Shown in pieces: positions 1 through 7,839 of a stretch of 47,426 bases of DNA; the first letter of the stretch is position 1; the number at the start of each line of letters is the position of its first letter. The stretch spans positions 1 through 47,426 of the forward strand of contig JAQUJJ010000011.1 in the NCBI GenBank assembly GCA_028681035.1, written 5' to 3'. This DNA is from Candidatus Cloacimonadota bacterium. GTDB taxonomy: Bacteria; Cloacimonadota; Cloacimonadia; Cloacimonadales; Cloacimonadaceae. The notes below the pieces were generated by a model, which worked only from the letters and a program-made list of their open reading frames with translations, was not told the origin of the DNA and did not search any database. A program made the position numbers and the translations under genes.

Positions 1-135
1 TGTATATATAGCAATATGTTGCCAATTTGGGTTACTACATTTTCAAGCAACCACAGGATGCCAATCCGCTCATATTAAGCATCTACAAGATTAGCATGAA
101 AAATTTCGGGGGGATGCGTGGAATATTGAGAATTT

Positions 136-531
136 GTGCCAGACGTAACATTTAGACTCATCCTCGTCACAGGCGATACCAATGCCAAACTTGCTGAAGT
201 CAAGCAGGAGGCTCAGTCCACCCAATCTGTGGTGGAGAAACCTGCTGCGGTAAAGATATCGGCAGAGAAGACACTGGCTACGATTAGAGATGTAAAGATT
301 GCAGTTGGTAGCGTGAATGAGGTTGTTGGTACTTGGGTGTGTACCTTGAACAGCCTGCTTTACGCGGCAATCACTCATCAACGACAAGCCATGACTGTTA
401 CCCTGGTAGCAATCTTCTTAAAAGGCTCTATAGAGCAAGTCTATGTTCCGAAATTGCCTGCGAACTATAGACGCTATCGCCGGCTCAACACCAAGGGTAT
501 TTCTTGGGGATCAATTACTTGTTATTTTTAG
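136..531 (+). CDS. Doubtful hypothetical ORF in otherwise empty 5' region
   Basis: An open frame of 131 codons beginning with GTG directly after an in-frame stop, with no visible ribosome binding site. The first 75 residues are hydrophilic and compositionally protein-like, but the C-terminal part (rich in Tyr, Arg and aromatic residues) is not, and its end overlaps by 17 bases the 3' end of the convergent Sel1-repeat gene. No family is recognised. It could be the remnant of a gene or chance. The rest of positions 1-514 shows no other gene or RNA that I can support. Confidence 0.2.
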   Translation: MPDVTFRLILVTGDTNAKLAEVKQEAQSTQSVVEKPAAVKISAEKTLATIRDVKIAVGSVNEVVGTWVCTLNSLLYAAITHQRQAMTVTLVAIFLKGSIEQVYVPKLPANYRRYRRLNTKGISWGSITCYF

Positions 532-1501
532 AAGATATTCTCAAATCAGCAATGGCCTCTTTTGCCTCAGTGTGCCCTTGGTCTGCTGCAAATGTAAACC
601 ATTTTTTAGCTTCAGATAGGTCAAAAGGTACGCCAAGTCCAGTACCATAACAAAGGCCAAGTAAATATTGTGCATCAGCGTTCCCTTGGTAAGCTGCTGA
701 ACGAAGCCATTTCACAGCCTTAATATGGTCTTGAGTAACGCCCATGCCATATTTATAACAAAAGCCAAGTTCATACTGTGCTTCAGTATATCCCTGGTCT
801 GCTGCTAAACGATACCATTTCGCAGCCTCGGATGGGTCTACTGGAAATCCTTCTCCATTTACATAGTTATTACCAAGCATGTATTGTGCAAAAGCATCCC
901 CTTGGACAGCTGCTGAACGCAGCCATTTCATAGATTCAGATCGGTCAAAAGGAACACCTGCTCCCAATTCATAACATGCGTAAAGTATAAGCTGTGCTTC
1001 AGGCAAACCTTGTTCTGCTGCTAAACGCCAGTACTTCACAGCTATAAAAATGTCCCTTGGAATGCCTTCTCCATTACTATAGCACCGACCAAGTTCATAC
1101 TGAGCACATGCATGCCCTTGCTCTGCAGCAAGGCGTGACCATTTTACAGCCTCTTCATAGTCTTGAGTGACGCCTTCTCCTTTTTTGTAGCATTGTCCAA
1201 GATCATACTGTGACACTGCATTACCCAATTTTGCTTTGATCCATATTAGCCGGACATGGCCTTGACCATTGGCGTAGTTTACCGAAACAATTATTATCAC
1301 AATTACTGCGACAATGCTGGCAACAATGATAAAGAGCCGAGCCGGAAGTCCCAGTATTTTCTTCTTCTGCTGCTTTGCTGGGTATTCGTCTAATTCTTCT
1401 TCATCCTGTTCTTCTGGTTCATCTGATGTGTTGCAGTAAGCACAACGTTTCTGGGAATCCAGAGCGTATACCTCTCGTCCACATTTAACACAAAATGGCA
1501 T
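515..1501 (-). CDS. Zinc-ribbon, membrane-anchored Sel1-repeat protein
   Basis: 328 residues in three parts. Residues 1-25 form a zinc ribbon (Cys4, Cys7, Cys20, Cys23). An acidic linker (28-40) and a Lys-rich stretch lead to one transmembrane helix at about 56-74. Residues 94-318 hold six Sel1-like (TPR-related) repeats of about 36 residues, each with the A-x-x-x-Y-x-L-G ... G-x-G-x-x-x-D ... A-x-K-W pattern. Sel1 repeats are protein-interaction scaffolds; the topology puts the ribbon in the cytoplasm and the repeats in the periplasm. A good Shine-Dalgarno (AGGAGG) precedes the ATG. It is the last of four same-strand small genes (gaps 25-124 bases). The partner is unknown. Confidence 0.85.
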   Translation of the reverse strand: MPFCVKCGREVYALDSQKRCAYCNTSDEPEEQDEEELDEYPAKQQKKKILGLPARLFIIVASIVAVIVIIIVSVNYANGQGHVRLIWIKAKLGNAVSQYDLGQCYKKGEGVTQDYEEAVKWSRLAAEQGHACAQYELGRCYSNGEGIPRDIFIAVKYWRLAAEQGLPEAQLILYACYELGAGVPFDRSESMKWLRSAAVQGDAFAQYMLGNNYVNGEGFPVDPSEAAKWYRLAADQGYTEAQYELGFCYKYGMGVTQDHIKAVKWLRSAAYQGNADAQYLLGLCYGTGLGVPFDLSEAKKWFTFAADQGHTEAKEAIADLRISSKNNK

Positions 1502-1591
1502 TTTAACCTCCTGTTTTTACCTTTACCGTAGTCAATTAGCTTACCTTAGCCGCCTAATGTAAAGGAAGTACAACGTCCTCTACAGACCAAT

Positions 1592-1927
1592 CTAATCACT
1601 GAAATACCCGCTCTCGGTACCAGCTTTCATAATATCCCTATACTCTTTTCTGCTGAAACCAAGCTCTTTTCTGTTCCTCTCAAAACCTTTAGCAAGCTCC
1701 TTAACTTCGGAATCACTGGCTTGGACGAAACCCATTTCCACTCGTATGAACTGAACCCATGATCTTTGGACTTGGTAGTTATGCGCTATTATCGTACCAA
1801 GAACTAATACAAGAGAGACTATTGCTATAAGCACAATCTTTTTTACAAGTGATTGTTTAACTGCTATTGTTTCCTTATGAGAAAATTCCTCATTTTGGAA
1901 GTTTTTTACACTACTATCTTTCTCCAT
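1592..1927 (-). CDS. Small single-TM protein, related at its N-terminus to the 2530-3213 product
   Basis: 111 residues, no recognised family. The acidic/polar N-terminus (1-29) is followed by one hydrophobic helix at about 30-50 and a charged C-terminal tail of about 60 residues, predicted extracytoplasmic. The tail ends in a helical segment with R-K-E-Y-R-D-I-M-K. The ATG has a good Shine-Dalgarno (AGGAG). The first 30 residues and the sequence around the start codon resemble those of the gene at 2530-3213 (shared S-H-x-E-T-I and L-V positions), which suggests the two derive from one another by duplication of the 5' end or belong to one family. It lies between a lipoprotein gene and the Sel1-repeat gene on the same strand. 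Confidence 0.65.
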   Translation of the reverse strand: MEKDSSVKNFQNEEFSHKETIAVKQSLVKKIVLIAIVSLVLVLGTIIAHNYQVQRSWVQFIRVEMGFVQASDSEVKELAKGFERNRKELGFSRKEYRDIMKAGTESGYFSD

Positions 1928-2051
1928 GGTTACTCCTATTTTATTATTTTCAATATCTTAGCTTTTTATGGTCTGCCCTTTAAGCATAGCCACTATTAAC
2001 TCTTTGAGTGAGTAGAAAACTCTAATCTCAAATAGGTTGTATCAATCGATC

Positions 2052-2504
2052 TCAATAAGGATTAACAGCCCCAACAGCAGCACTGGCTTCTGCCAGAAGG
2101 TCAATGCTTTTCCGCAGTTCTGATCCATACATTCCCATATTAACCATATTGCTTACAATACTAGTAACATTGGCATCACTCTCTTTAAGCTTTGTTTTCG
2201 CATAAACATGGTGATCTATGAGTTCGTTGAATGAATCATTAAATGATCCACTTGAGCTAATGTAATACCTTAAAATGCCAATAGAACTATACCCATCTCC
2301 GACAATAAGCATATCGTCATTCGTGTATCTGATTCTTTTCCGTGCCCGCTCAACAGTTTTCTGAATACCCTTGTGTTGTTCAGGGGAAACATCCTGGTAG
2401 GATCGTACCTCTATAATCTTTGCCCAGGCGTTTTTTTTGTGGCAACCAAACATGGTCGTGAGAACCAGTGTTATGATTATTGAAATTAATAATGTTGACT
2501 TCAT
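2052..2504 (-). CDS. Putative lipoprotein of unknown function
   Basis: 150 residues starting with a lipoprotein signal peptide: Lys2, a hydrophobic core of about 15 residues, and a lipobox-like T-M-F-G-C with the lipidated Cys at residue 21. The mature part is mostly polar and predicted alpha/beta; no domain is recognised. A Shine-Dalgarno (AAGGGA) precedes the ATG. The gene begins 25 bases after the end of the 2530-3213 gene on the same strand, so the two are probably co-transcribed. The overlapping plus-strand open frame at 2437-2643 is taken as a shadow. Confidence 0.65.
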   Translation of the reverse strand: MKSTLLISIIITLVLTTMFGCHKKNAWAKIIEVRSYQDVSPEQHKGIQKTVERARKRIRYTNDDMLIVGDGYSSIGILRYYISSSGSFNDSFNELIDHHVYAKTKLKESDANVTSIVSNMVNMGMYGSELRKSIDLLAEASAAVGAVNPY

Positions 2505-2529
2505 GTTCTTTCCCTTATGCGTATCAACC

Positions 2530-3213
2530 TCATGGTTGCCAGATTATTTTGGTTATTATAGGACTTTTAAACCAGTTAGGAACAATAATTGTTCCATCAG
2601 CAGCATGTTCATCGTCATAGCTATTATTTCGGAAGTAGTATGACGTATATTCATCTCCAATATCAAAATCTAAATAAGTCAAATCAAACCAGGTCAGCAT
2701 ATCCTCTACAGTAACCTCCTTTGTCCCAATATACATATACTTCTCGCACTGATTTCCTGTTTCTGAATTATAATTGTAATAAATAAAAGGTTCCCCATTT
2801 ATTAGCTTGTAGGAATACTTCTCGAGTTTATCGCCATTAGTTGTAACCTTATCTCCCTTCATAAAGTAATATGAATTGCGTTCTTCTAGGTCATCTTTAA
2901 CCTTTTCTGTCGCTCTCCACTGGAAAAACCAAGCAGCACACCCCAATAATGTAGTAATGGATAGTAATCCTATAACCATATAGTACTTGGTTAGTTTTCG
3001 ACAGCTCCTTTTTGAGGCTTGTTTTTCGATAATTACATTTTGGTAATCTTCAAAGGTTTCTACTTCGGATTGTAGGAATGCTTCCTCGGTATCCTGTGGA
3101 ATTTCATCATTCGTGTCGCTTTCTCCTGCTACAAGTATTTGCTCTGGCTGAATTGTTTCCTCGTGAGAAGATTCTTCACCTTGGTGGTCATTCTCGATAT
3201 TGTCATTTTCCAT
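2530..3213 (-). CDS. Acidic single-TM protein of unknown function
   Basis: 227 residues from an ATG preceded by AAGGAG; an upstream in-frame ATG at 3276 would add 21 residues but has no binding site, so the shorter form was chosen. Residues 1-65 are strongly acidic (many Glu/Asp), a transmembrane helix lies at about 77-97, and the C-terminal 130 residues are Tyr/Asp-rich and presumably extracytoplasmic. No domain is recognised. The N-terminus and start region resemble those of the 1592-1927 gene. It is first in the four-gene minus-strand run and so probably carries the promoter upstream. Confidence 0.65.
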   Translation of the reverse strand: MENDNIENDHQGEESSHEETIQPEQILVAGESDTNDEIPQDTEEAFLQSEVETFEDYQNVIIEKQASKRSCRKLTKYYMVIGLLSITTLLGCAAWFFQWRATEKVKDDLEERNSYYFMKGDKVTTNGDKLEKYSYKLINGEPFIYYNYNSETGNQCEKYMYIGTKEVTVEDMLTWFDLTYLDFDIGDEYTSYYFRNNSYDDEHAADGTIIVPNWFKSPIITKIIWQP

Positions 3214-3276
3214 GGTTTCTCCTTGATTCAAATTTAGTCCCAAGTGTTGGGGTAAATTCCAGCCATTGTTACTCAT

Positions 3277-3676
3277 GTTCTATAATGTCTTCATAATTTC
3301 CCCAATAGTACACCCTATGTAAGACTCTACGAACGTTTGTATTATTTCCCATCTCTGTGATACAGTCAAGTACTAATTTCAATTATCTACCTTAATGCGA
3401 TGGGTCAGTTATCAAAAGATATTAGTTTCATCCGTGTTTCTTTAATTATAACGATGGGTTTGGCGAAATACAGCACAACTGAAAACCCCATCAAAGGCAC
3501 TTGATTGCCTTTATTCACTCGAAGTGGAGCTGTGGACGAAAAAAAACCAACGAGGTGTTGTTTGTTGTCAAAGTGGGCTTACCTAAGCTATCTTAATCTA
3601 AATATGCGTCCCGATCTGCCTGGACTCAATCTTGCGATATACATCTAACTTGCCTTGCTAACACCCGCATTTTATC
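3277..3676. other. Intergenic stretch without a recognisable gene
   Basis: About 400 bases between two divergent transcription units. No open frame, tRNA or strong terminator was seen; a weak hairpin (AAAGGC / GCCTTT with an 8-base loop) lies near 3496-3515. It should contain the promoter for the minus-strand run that begins at 3213, but no convincing -35/-10 pair was found. Confidence 0.4.
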
Positions 3677-3721
3677 TTGACATAATCCCCCTCCTCAGTA
3701 TTTAGGTATTTAGTTAAATAC
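3677..3721 (+). promoter_or_regulatory. Promoter and palindromic operator of the sdpR-sdpI-like pair
   Basis: A consensus -35 box TTGACA (3677-3682) is followed after 16 bases by TATTTA (3699-3704) as the -10 box. Immediately downstream lies a 16-bp near-perfect palindrome, GTATTTAGTTAAATAC (3706-3721), whose left half repeats the -10 motif. Palindromes of this type overlapping the start site are typical ArsR/SmtB-family operators, so the adjacent regulator probably represses its own operon here. The ribosome binding site GGAGGT follows at 3727-3732. Confidence 0.65.
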
Positions 3722-3735
3722 TTACGGGAGGTCTG

Positions 3736-4026
3736 ATGTCAGATTCCTTTTTCAAGGCGATTGCAGACGCCAATCGACGCAAGATTCTGCTACTGCTGAA
3801 GAAGCATACAACCCTTACTCCGGGTGAGATTGCCCAGCATTTTGAGTTCAGTGGTGCTGCCCTCAGCGAGCATCTAAAGATTCTGCGCACCGCCGGTCTT
3901 ATTTACGCCCAAAAGCGCGGACAGTATATTTACTATTCTCTTAACACTTCGGTGTTTGAGGATATCATCAGCTGGATTATGCAAGTAATAGATAAAAGCG
4001 AGGTTACAGATGAAAAGACTAAGTAA
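3736..4026 (+). CDS. sdpR: ArsR-family transcriptional autorepressor, SdpR-like
   Basis: 96 residues forming a single winged helix-turn-helix of the ArsR/SmtB class: the helix-turn-helix (about 28-55, G-E-I-A-Q-H-F ... L-S-E-H-L-K-I-L) and the wing with Q-Y-I-Y-Y-S-L-N-T-S match the SdpR subgroup closely. There are no metal-binding Cys or His clusters, as expected for SdpR, which in Bacillus subtilis represses sdpRI and is relieved when SdpI binds toxin at the membrane. Start chosen by the GGAGGT four bases upstream. It overlaps the next gene by 17 bases, so translation is coupled. The operator palindrome sits 15-30 bases upstream. Confidence 0.85.
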   Translation: MSDSFFKAIADANRRKILLLLKKHTTLTPGEIAQHFEFSGAALSEHLKILRTAGLIYAQKRGQYIYYSLNTSVFEDIISWIMQVIDKSEVTDEKTK

Positions 4027-4672
4027 ATTTAAATGGTCGTTGGCAATAATAGTGGTGCAACTTATCGTGATGGGCTATTTTGCCTTCACGCTGCCTGCCG
4101 ATGCAAAAGTTCCCACTCACTGGAACATAAACAACGAGATAGACGGCTATTCCGGTAAGGCAGCCACCCTGATATTATGGTCTGGCTTAAGCATTGGCAT
4201 GTTTTTATTGTTCTTTCTGATGCCCTGGTATTCGCCCTGGTACAAGAAGTACGAAAAGCGTTTTGAGCGGATTCTACCTGCGTTAACTGTGGTTATGGTT
4301 CTGTTTTTTGCCCTCATCAGCATTTATTCTTTGTATCTGGCAAAGAGCCAGACCGTGCCTGGGGTGCAGTTTATCCTCATCCTTATCGGGCTGCTCTTTA
4401 TCTTCCTTGGCAACCTGATGCCCAAGACTCCACGCAACTTCTTTGTGGGGATAAAAACCCCCTGGACTCTTGCCAATGATGATGTGTGGCAGCGTACTCA
4501 CCGTCTGGGAGGCAAGTTGTTTGCCGTAAGCGGAGTAATAATGATTATCAAAGGCTTCGTGCTGCCCCATGACAATGGCTTTCAGCAGATAAGTGGTGCT
4601 ATTGCCATGCTGATCTTGCTTTCCCCGCTGATATATTCCTTCATCATCTTCCAGAAATACAAGGATAAATGA
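4010..4672 (+). CDS. sdpI: SdpI-family integral membrane immunity-type protein
   Basis: 220 residues with six predicted transmembrane helices (about 9-27, 52-71, 90-110, 117-137, 162-182, 190-212). The N-terminal part is a DUF1648-like domain (P-T-H-W-N ... D-G-Y) and the C-terminal half carries the SdpI signature: G-N-x-M-P-K followed by F-V-G-I-K-T-P-W-T-L and W-x-x-T-H-R-L-G-G-K. In B. subtilis SdpI gives immunity to the killing factor SdpC and sequesters SdpR; here no sdpABC genes are nearby. The start overlaps sdpR by 17 bases. A role in sensing envelope-acting peptides is inferred from the family. Confidence 0.85.
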   Translation: MKRLSKFKWSLAIIVVQLIVMGYFAFTLPADAKVPTHWNINNEIDGYSGKAATLILWSGLSIGMFLLFFLMPWYSPWYKKYEKRFERILPALTVVMVLFFALISIYSLYLAKSQTVPGVQFILILIGLLFIFLGNLMPKTPRNFFVGIKTPWTLANDDVWQRTHRLGGKLFAVSGVIMIIKGFVLPHDNGFQQISGAIAMLILLSPLIYSFIIFQKYKDK

Positions 4673-4675
4673 GAA

Positions 4676-5760
4676 AGGAACACAGATTGATTTTACCACC
4701 GAGAACACCGAAGACACCTAAAGGGAATATTCACAAAGAGCAGCATTGTAGAGCAGCATTCCGGTGCTGCTAAACATAGTGGGTTAAGCTAAGTTCTTTT
4801 TTAACACAGAGAAAAGCAGAGATAAATAGAGAAAAACAGAGAATTTCACAAAGAGTAAAAGAGCAAAAAAGAATCTTTAAAAAAGAGGAAATGAGGCTAA
4901 ACAATTGAGAATTGAGAATGGAGAATTGAGAATGATTAAGTCTGGAGTCGTTGCTGCCGAAATATGATTCTGTAGTACCTATAACTATGGGGCAGCAAGG
5001 ACTACAGCGTAAACATAAAAGAATCATTAACAAAGAGTAAAAGAGCAAAAGAGAAAAAAGAATCTTTAAAAAAGAGGGAATGAGGCTAAACAATTGAGAA
5101 TTGAGAATGGAGAATTGAGAATGATTTAGTCTGGAGTCGTTGCTGCCGAAATATGATTCTGTAGTACCTATAACTATGGGGCAGCAAGGACTACAGCGTA
5201 AACATAAAAGAATCATTAACAAAGAGTAAAAGAGCAAAAGAGAAAAAGAATCTTTAAAAAAGAGGAAATGACAATTGAAATGTGGAAGTCCAAAACCAGT
5301 ATAAGCCCCTTGGGGCGACACAATAACTACACAGCTAACAGATTGATTAACAAAGAGTTAAAGAGCAAAGAGGTTCATAACTTTGGGAATGGAACACAGG
5401 CTTTTTTTACCACCGAGAACACCGAAGGCACCGAAAGGGAATATTTACAAAGAGCAGCATTGTTTAGCAGCATTCCAATGCTGCTAAACATAGCAGGTTA
5501 AGCTAAGTTCTTTTTTAACACAGAGAAAAGCAGAGATAAACAGAGAAAAGCAGAGTATTTCACAAAGAGTAAAAGAGCAAAAGAGAAAAAGAATCTTTAA
5601 AAAAGAGGAAATGAGGGAAAGAGGCTAAATAATTGAGAATTGAGAATTGAGAATGATTAAGTCTGGAGTCGTTGCTGTCGAAATATAATTCTGTAGTACC
5701 TATAACTATGGGGCAGCAAGGACTACAGCGTTAATGGTACCACATTGCATCGCTGAAGTC
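4676..5760. repeat. Composite intergenic repeat region (two blocks in several copies)
   Basis: About 1.1 kb without a credible gene. Block A (about 190 bp, containing ACCGAGAACACCGAAG and ACACAGAGAAAAGCAGAGAT) occurs at about 4676-4866 and 5391-5583. Block B (about 190 bp, from AATCTTTAAAAAAGAGG through TCTGGAGTCGTTGCTG to AAAGAGTAAAAGAGCAAAAG) occurs at about 4871-5059 and 5060-5250 in tandem and in part at 5588-5732. Related tracts recur at 19286-19400, 21560-21720, 37700-38042 and 43770-43825, so this is a dispersed family. Open frames here (for example 4770-5321) are created by the repeats. Confidence 0.85.
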
Positions 5761-5823
5761 CTTAACACCGCTGAGGATACAGACTAATGACAGCTAATAG
5801 TGGTGTTAACGACTCCAGACTTA
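5658..5823. repeat. 166-bp MITE-like element with perfect 16-bp terminal inverted repeats
   Basis: The left end TAAGTCTGGAGTCGTT (5658-5673) is the exact reverse complement of the right end (5808-5823). The interior has no coding capacity. Its left 75-80 bp are also found at 4937 and 5127, where the right end is missing. Such short non-coding elements with matching ends are typical of MITEs moved by a transposase elsewhere; no clear target duplication could be defined. Confidence 0.6.
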
Positions 5824-5887
5824 GCTCACAGCGCAGCTTAACTCTTAACTTTTAACTCTTAACTCTTAGAGTGCTGCTCCATATCAC

Positions 5888-5970
5888 CTTGCTTGAATTG
5901 CCCTATCATTTCCCACCCAATGCCCTCCACATGGACAATGAGTGGACAATGATAGAGCAATTCAAGCAAG
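5888..5970. repeat. Long inverted repeat (22 of 23 bp) around a 37-base loop
   Basis: CTTGCTTGAATTGCCCTATCATT style arms lie at 5888-5910 and 5948-5970 with one mismatch. The loop contains a short direct repeat of GGACAATGA type. No T-tract follows on either side, so it is not a typical terminator; it may be a small mobile element, a binding site or an RNA hairpin in the leader of the downstream gene. Confidence 0.6.
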
Positions 5971-5990
5971 CAAGAACGAATAACTTTCTC

Positions 5991-6018
5991 TTGGCAAAAG
6001 ACGTACATTGTTTATATT
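5991..6018 (+). promoter_or_regulatory. Candidate sigma-70-type promoter for the DUF3078 gene
   Basis: TTGGCA (5991-5996), a 16-base spacer and TATATT (6013-6018), about 50 bases before the start codon. It lies just after the long inverted repeat at 5888-5970. Based on sequence match only. Confidence 0.4.
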
Positions 6019-6066
6019 GTTGAATAGATAGACTTTGCAATCTCAAATAAAATATGGAGAAGAATT

Positions 6067-6936
6067 ATGAAACTGACCTATGCTATCATTGCCATCATTT
6101 TGATTAGTCCCTTGTGTTTATCTTCAGAAACATGGGAACTGGATTCGGACCTAAGTATAACCTTCACCCAAAGTGCATACAGCGATTCTTGGGCAGGTAC
6201 TGAACTTGGCAACATAGCTTGGATGGGAAGCTCTATTTCATCCGCAGAAAAACAGCTTAAGTCCTGGCTAAAAAACACGAATACCCTCAAGCTGGCTTTT
6301 GGTCAGACCCACCTGCAGAAACTGGACAGTATGGGTGATAAATACTGGGAAAAGCCGGATAAATCCACCGATAAGATAGATTTTGAGACGCTATTCCGCT
6401 TTACCACCCGGGCTTGGGTGGATCCCTTTGTGGCGGGCAGACTGGAATCACAATTTTTAGACCTCTCCGATCCCGCCTTAACCCGTATGGTTAATCCCTT
6501 ATTATTAACCGAAACTGCTGGTGTTATCCGCACATTCATAGAGAATGATGCCGATGTTTTCACCACTCGTTTAGGTGCTGCTTTCCGTGAGAATCTGGAT
6601 AAAGAAGCCTTGCAAAGCAGCGGAAAACGAGAGCTTACTATCACGGTGGATGGTGGATTGGAAGCTGTGTCGGAGTACAAACATAGCTTTGCGCCGATGA
6701 ATGCTAGTTTCAAATCACGTTTGCAACTTTATCAGGCTCTGTTCAATTCCAAAAGCGAAGACCTGAATGAGGACTGGAAATCGCCAGATATGGTATGGGA
6801 AAACGTTTTCACTACAAAGCTATGGGGCTTGCTATCCGCAACTTTAAGCTTTGAAGCCCGCTACGAAAAAGAAGCAGTGCATGAGTTACAATGGAAACAA
6901 CTGCTAGGCTTGGGCTTTAGCTATTCGCTGATGTAA
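6067..6936 (+). CDS. DUF3078-family secreted/outer-membrane protein
   Basis: 289 residues. A signal peptide covers about 1-20 (hydrophobic core then S-S-E). The pattern W-x-L ... F-T-Q-S-A-Y-S-x-S-W-A-G-T-E-x-G-N ... L-K-L-A-F-G-Q-T and later a K-S-T-D-K-I-D segment matches DUF3078, a family common in Bacteroidota-type lineages and predicted to form an outer-membrane beta-barrel. The C-terminus ends in alternating hydrophobic strands. Start supported by GGAGA seven bases upstream. It is convergent with the next gene with only 7 bases between stops. The function of the family is unknown. Confidence 0.75.
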   Translation: MKLTYAIIAIILISPLCLSSETWELDSDLSITFTQSAYSDSWAGTELGNIAWMGSSISSAEKQLKSWLKNTNTLKLAFGQTHLQKLDSMGDKYWEKPDKSTDKIDFETLFRFTTRAWVDPFVAGRLESQFLDLSDPALTRMVNPLLLTETAGVIRTFIENDADVFTTRLGAAFRENLDKEALQSSGKRELTITVDGGLEAVSEYKHSFAPMNASFKSRLQLYQALFNSKSEDLNEDWKSPDMVWENVFTTKLWGLLSATLSFEARYEKEAVHELQWKQLLGLGFSYSLM

Positions 6937-6943
6937 ATAAACG

Positions 6944-7825
6944 TTAAACCTTTTTTGCCCGGACTAAGAACCAAGTGCCTATCAGTGCGGGCAAAACATC
7001 TTGGATAAAGAATAGGCTTAGCGTCGCAGACACAGCTTGTTCGGCACTTATACCGACGGTTTTTAGAAAATGAATGGCAAAGCTTTCACGTAAGCCCAAG
7101 CCGGCAACTGTGATGGGGATGGAATTGGAGAACTGCGTTAAAGCCATGCGAATGCTGCTTTGCCACCAGCCGATGCTAACGATGCTGCTTAAGATAAGCC
7201 AGTATTGCAGATAAGTGATTAGATTGGAAACTATTTGCAGGCTCATCAAGCGAGGAGCTCGCTTGCGGTAGGGAGCTTGCAGATACTTCCATTTGGGGAC
7301 GGAGCCAAGAACATAGTAGAGAATAAAAGGCAAGGAAACACTTAGTATCACTGCTCCCAGTTTCAAGCCCGGAGGTTCATCGCTGTAATAAACAAAAGCT
7401 GCCATAGCTGCCATCGTCCAGGTTCCCCAAGTCATGAATCCCTTCTCTAATGCTGTGCTCCAGAAGGATGCGCTGCGGCTGCTATTAGAGATAAAGAATA
7501 TCTTTCCGATGCTGGCATGTCCTCCCGGTACGGCAAACCGCAGCGGCAAGCCAATCAGATAGGAACGCAGCACTTCTGCTTTGTTTTTGATGAATGCGGG
7601 ATTGATAGAAAGGGAAGAAAGCCAGTTGTGATACTGAACAATGTGGCGAAGCAAGCTAAGGCAGACAATCAGAAACACAACACCAAGCGGCAAACCAAGC
7701 ATATCCTGCAAAGCTTTGCCAAAATCTATCTTGCCGGCAATGCGCCACAGAATATAAGCACTTAAGCCAAGCTTCAGGAAATATAGAGCGGCTTTGCTGT
7801 ATTTGTTTTGCTTAAAGGCGAACAG
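6944..7825 (-). CDS. Lysylphosphatidylglycerol-synthase TM-domain (flippase-like) membrane protein
   Basis: A polytopic membrane protein of the LPG_synthase_TM (UPF0104/AglD-like) family, whose members are implicated in lipid or polyprenyl-linked transfer across the membrane. Signature regions seen: P-x-R-F-A-V-P-G-G-H-A-S-I-G-K in the first half and S-I-P-I-T-V-A-G-L-G-L-R-E in the second. The only conventional start codons (TTG at 7711, ATG at 7702) cut off a family-typical first helix (K-L-G-L-S-A-Y-I-L-W-R). The frame stays open upstream, and a CTG at 7825 has a well-placed GGGAG, so a CTG start giving 293 residues is preferred. It starts 14 bases after the malic enzyme stop, implying co-transcription. 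Confidence 0.75.
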   Translation of the reverse strand: MFAFKQNKYSKAALYFLKLGLSAYILWRIAGKIDFGKALQDMLGLPLGVVFLIVCLSLLRHIVQYHNWLSSLSINPAFIKNKAEVLRSYLIGLPLRFAVPGGHASIGKIFFISNSSRSASFWSTALEKGFMTWGTWTMAAMAAFVYYSDEPPGLKLGAVILSVSLPFILYYVLGSVPKWKYLQAPYRKRAPRLMSLQIVSNLITYLQYWLILSSIVSIGWWQSSIRMALTQFSNSIPITVAGLGLRESFAIHFLKTVGISAEQAVSATLSLFFIQDVLPALIGTWFLVRAKKV

Positions 7826-7839
7826 GCTTAGCTCCCGTG

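Noticed and set aside
4770..5321. Minus-strand open frame of 183 codons
   Set aside because: It lies wholly in the duplicated non-coding blocks and its protein is an internal repeat of the same translated DNA with no start signal.
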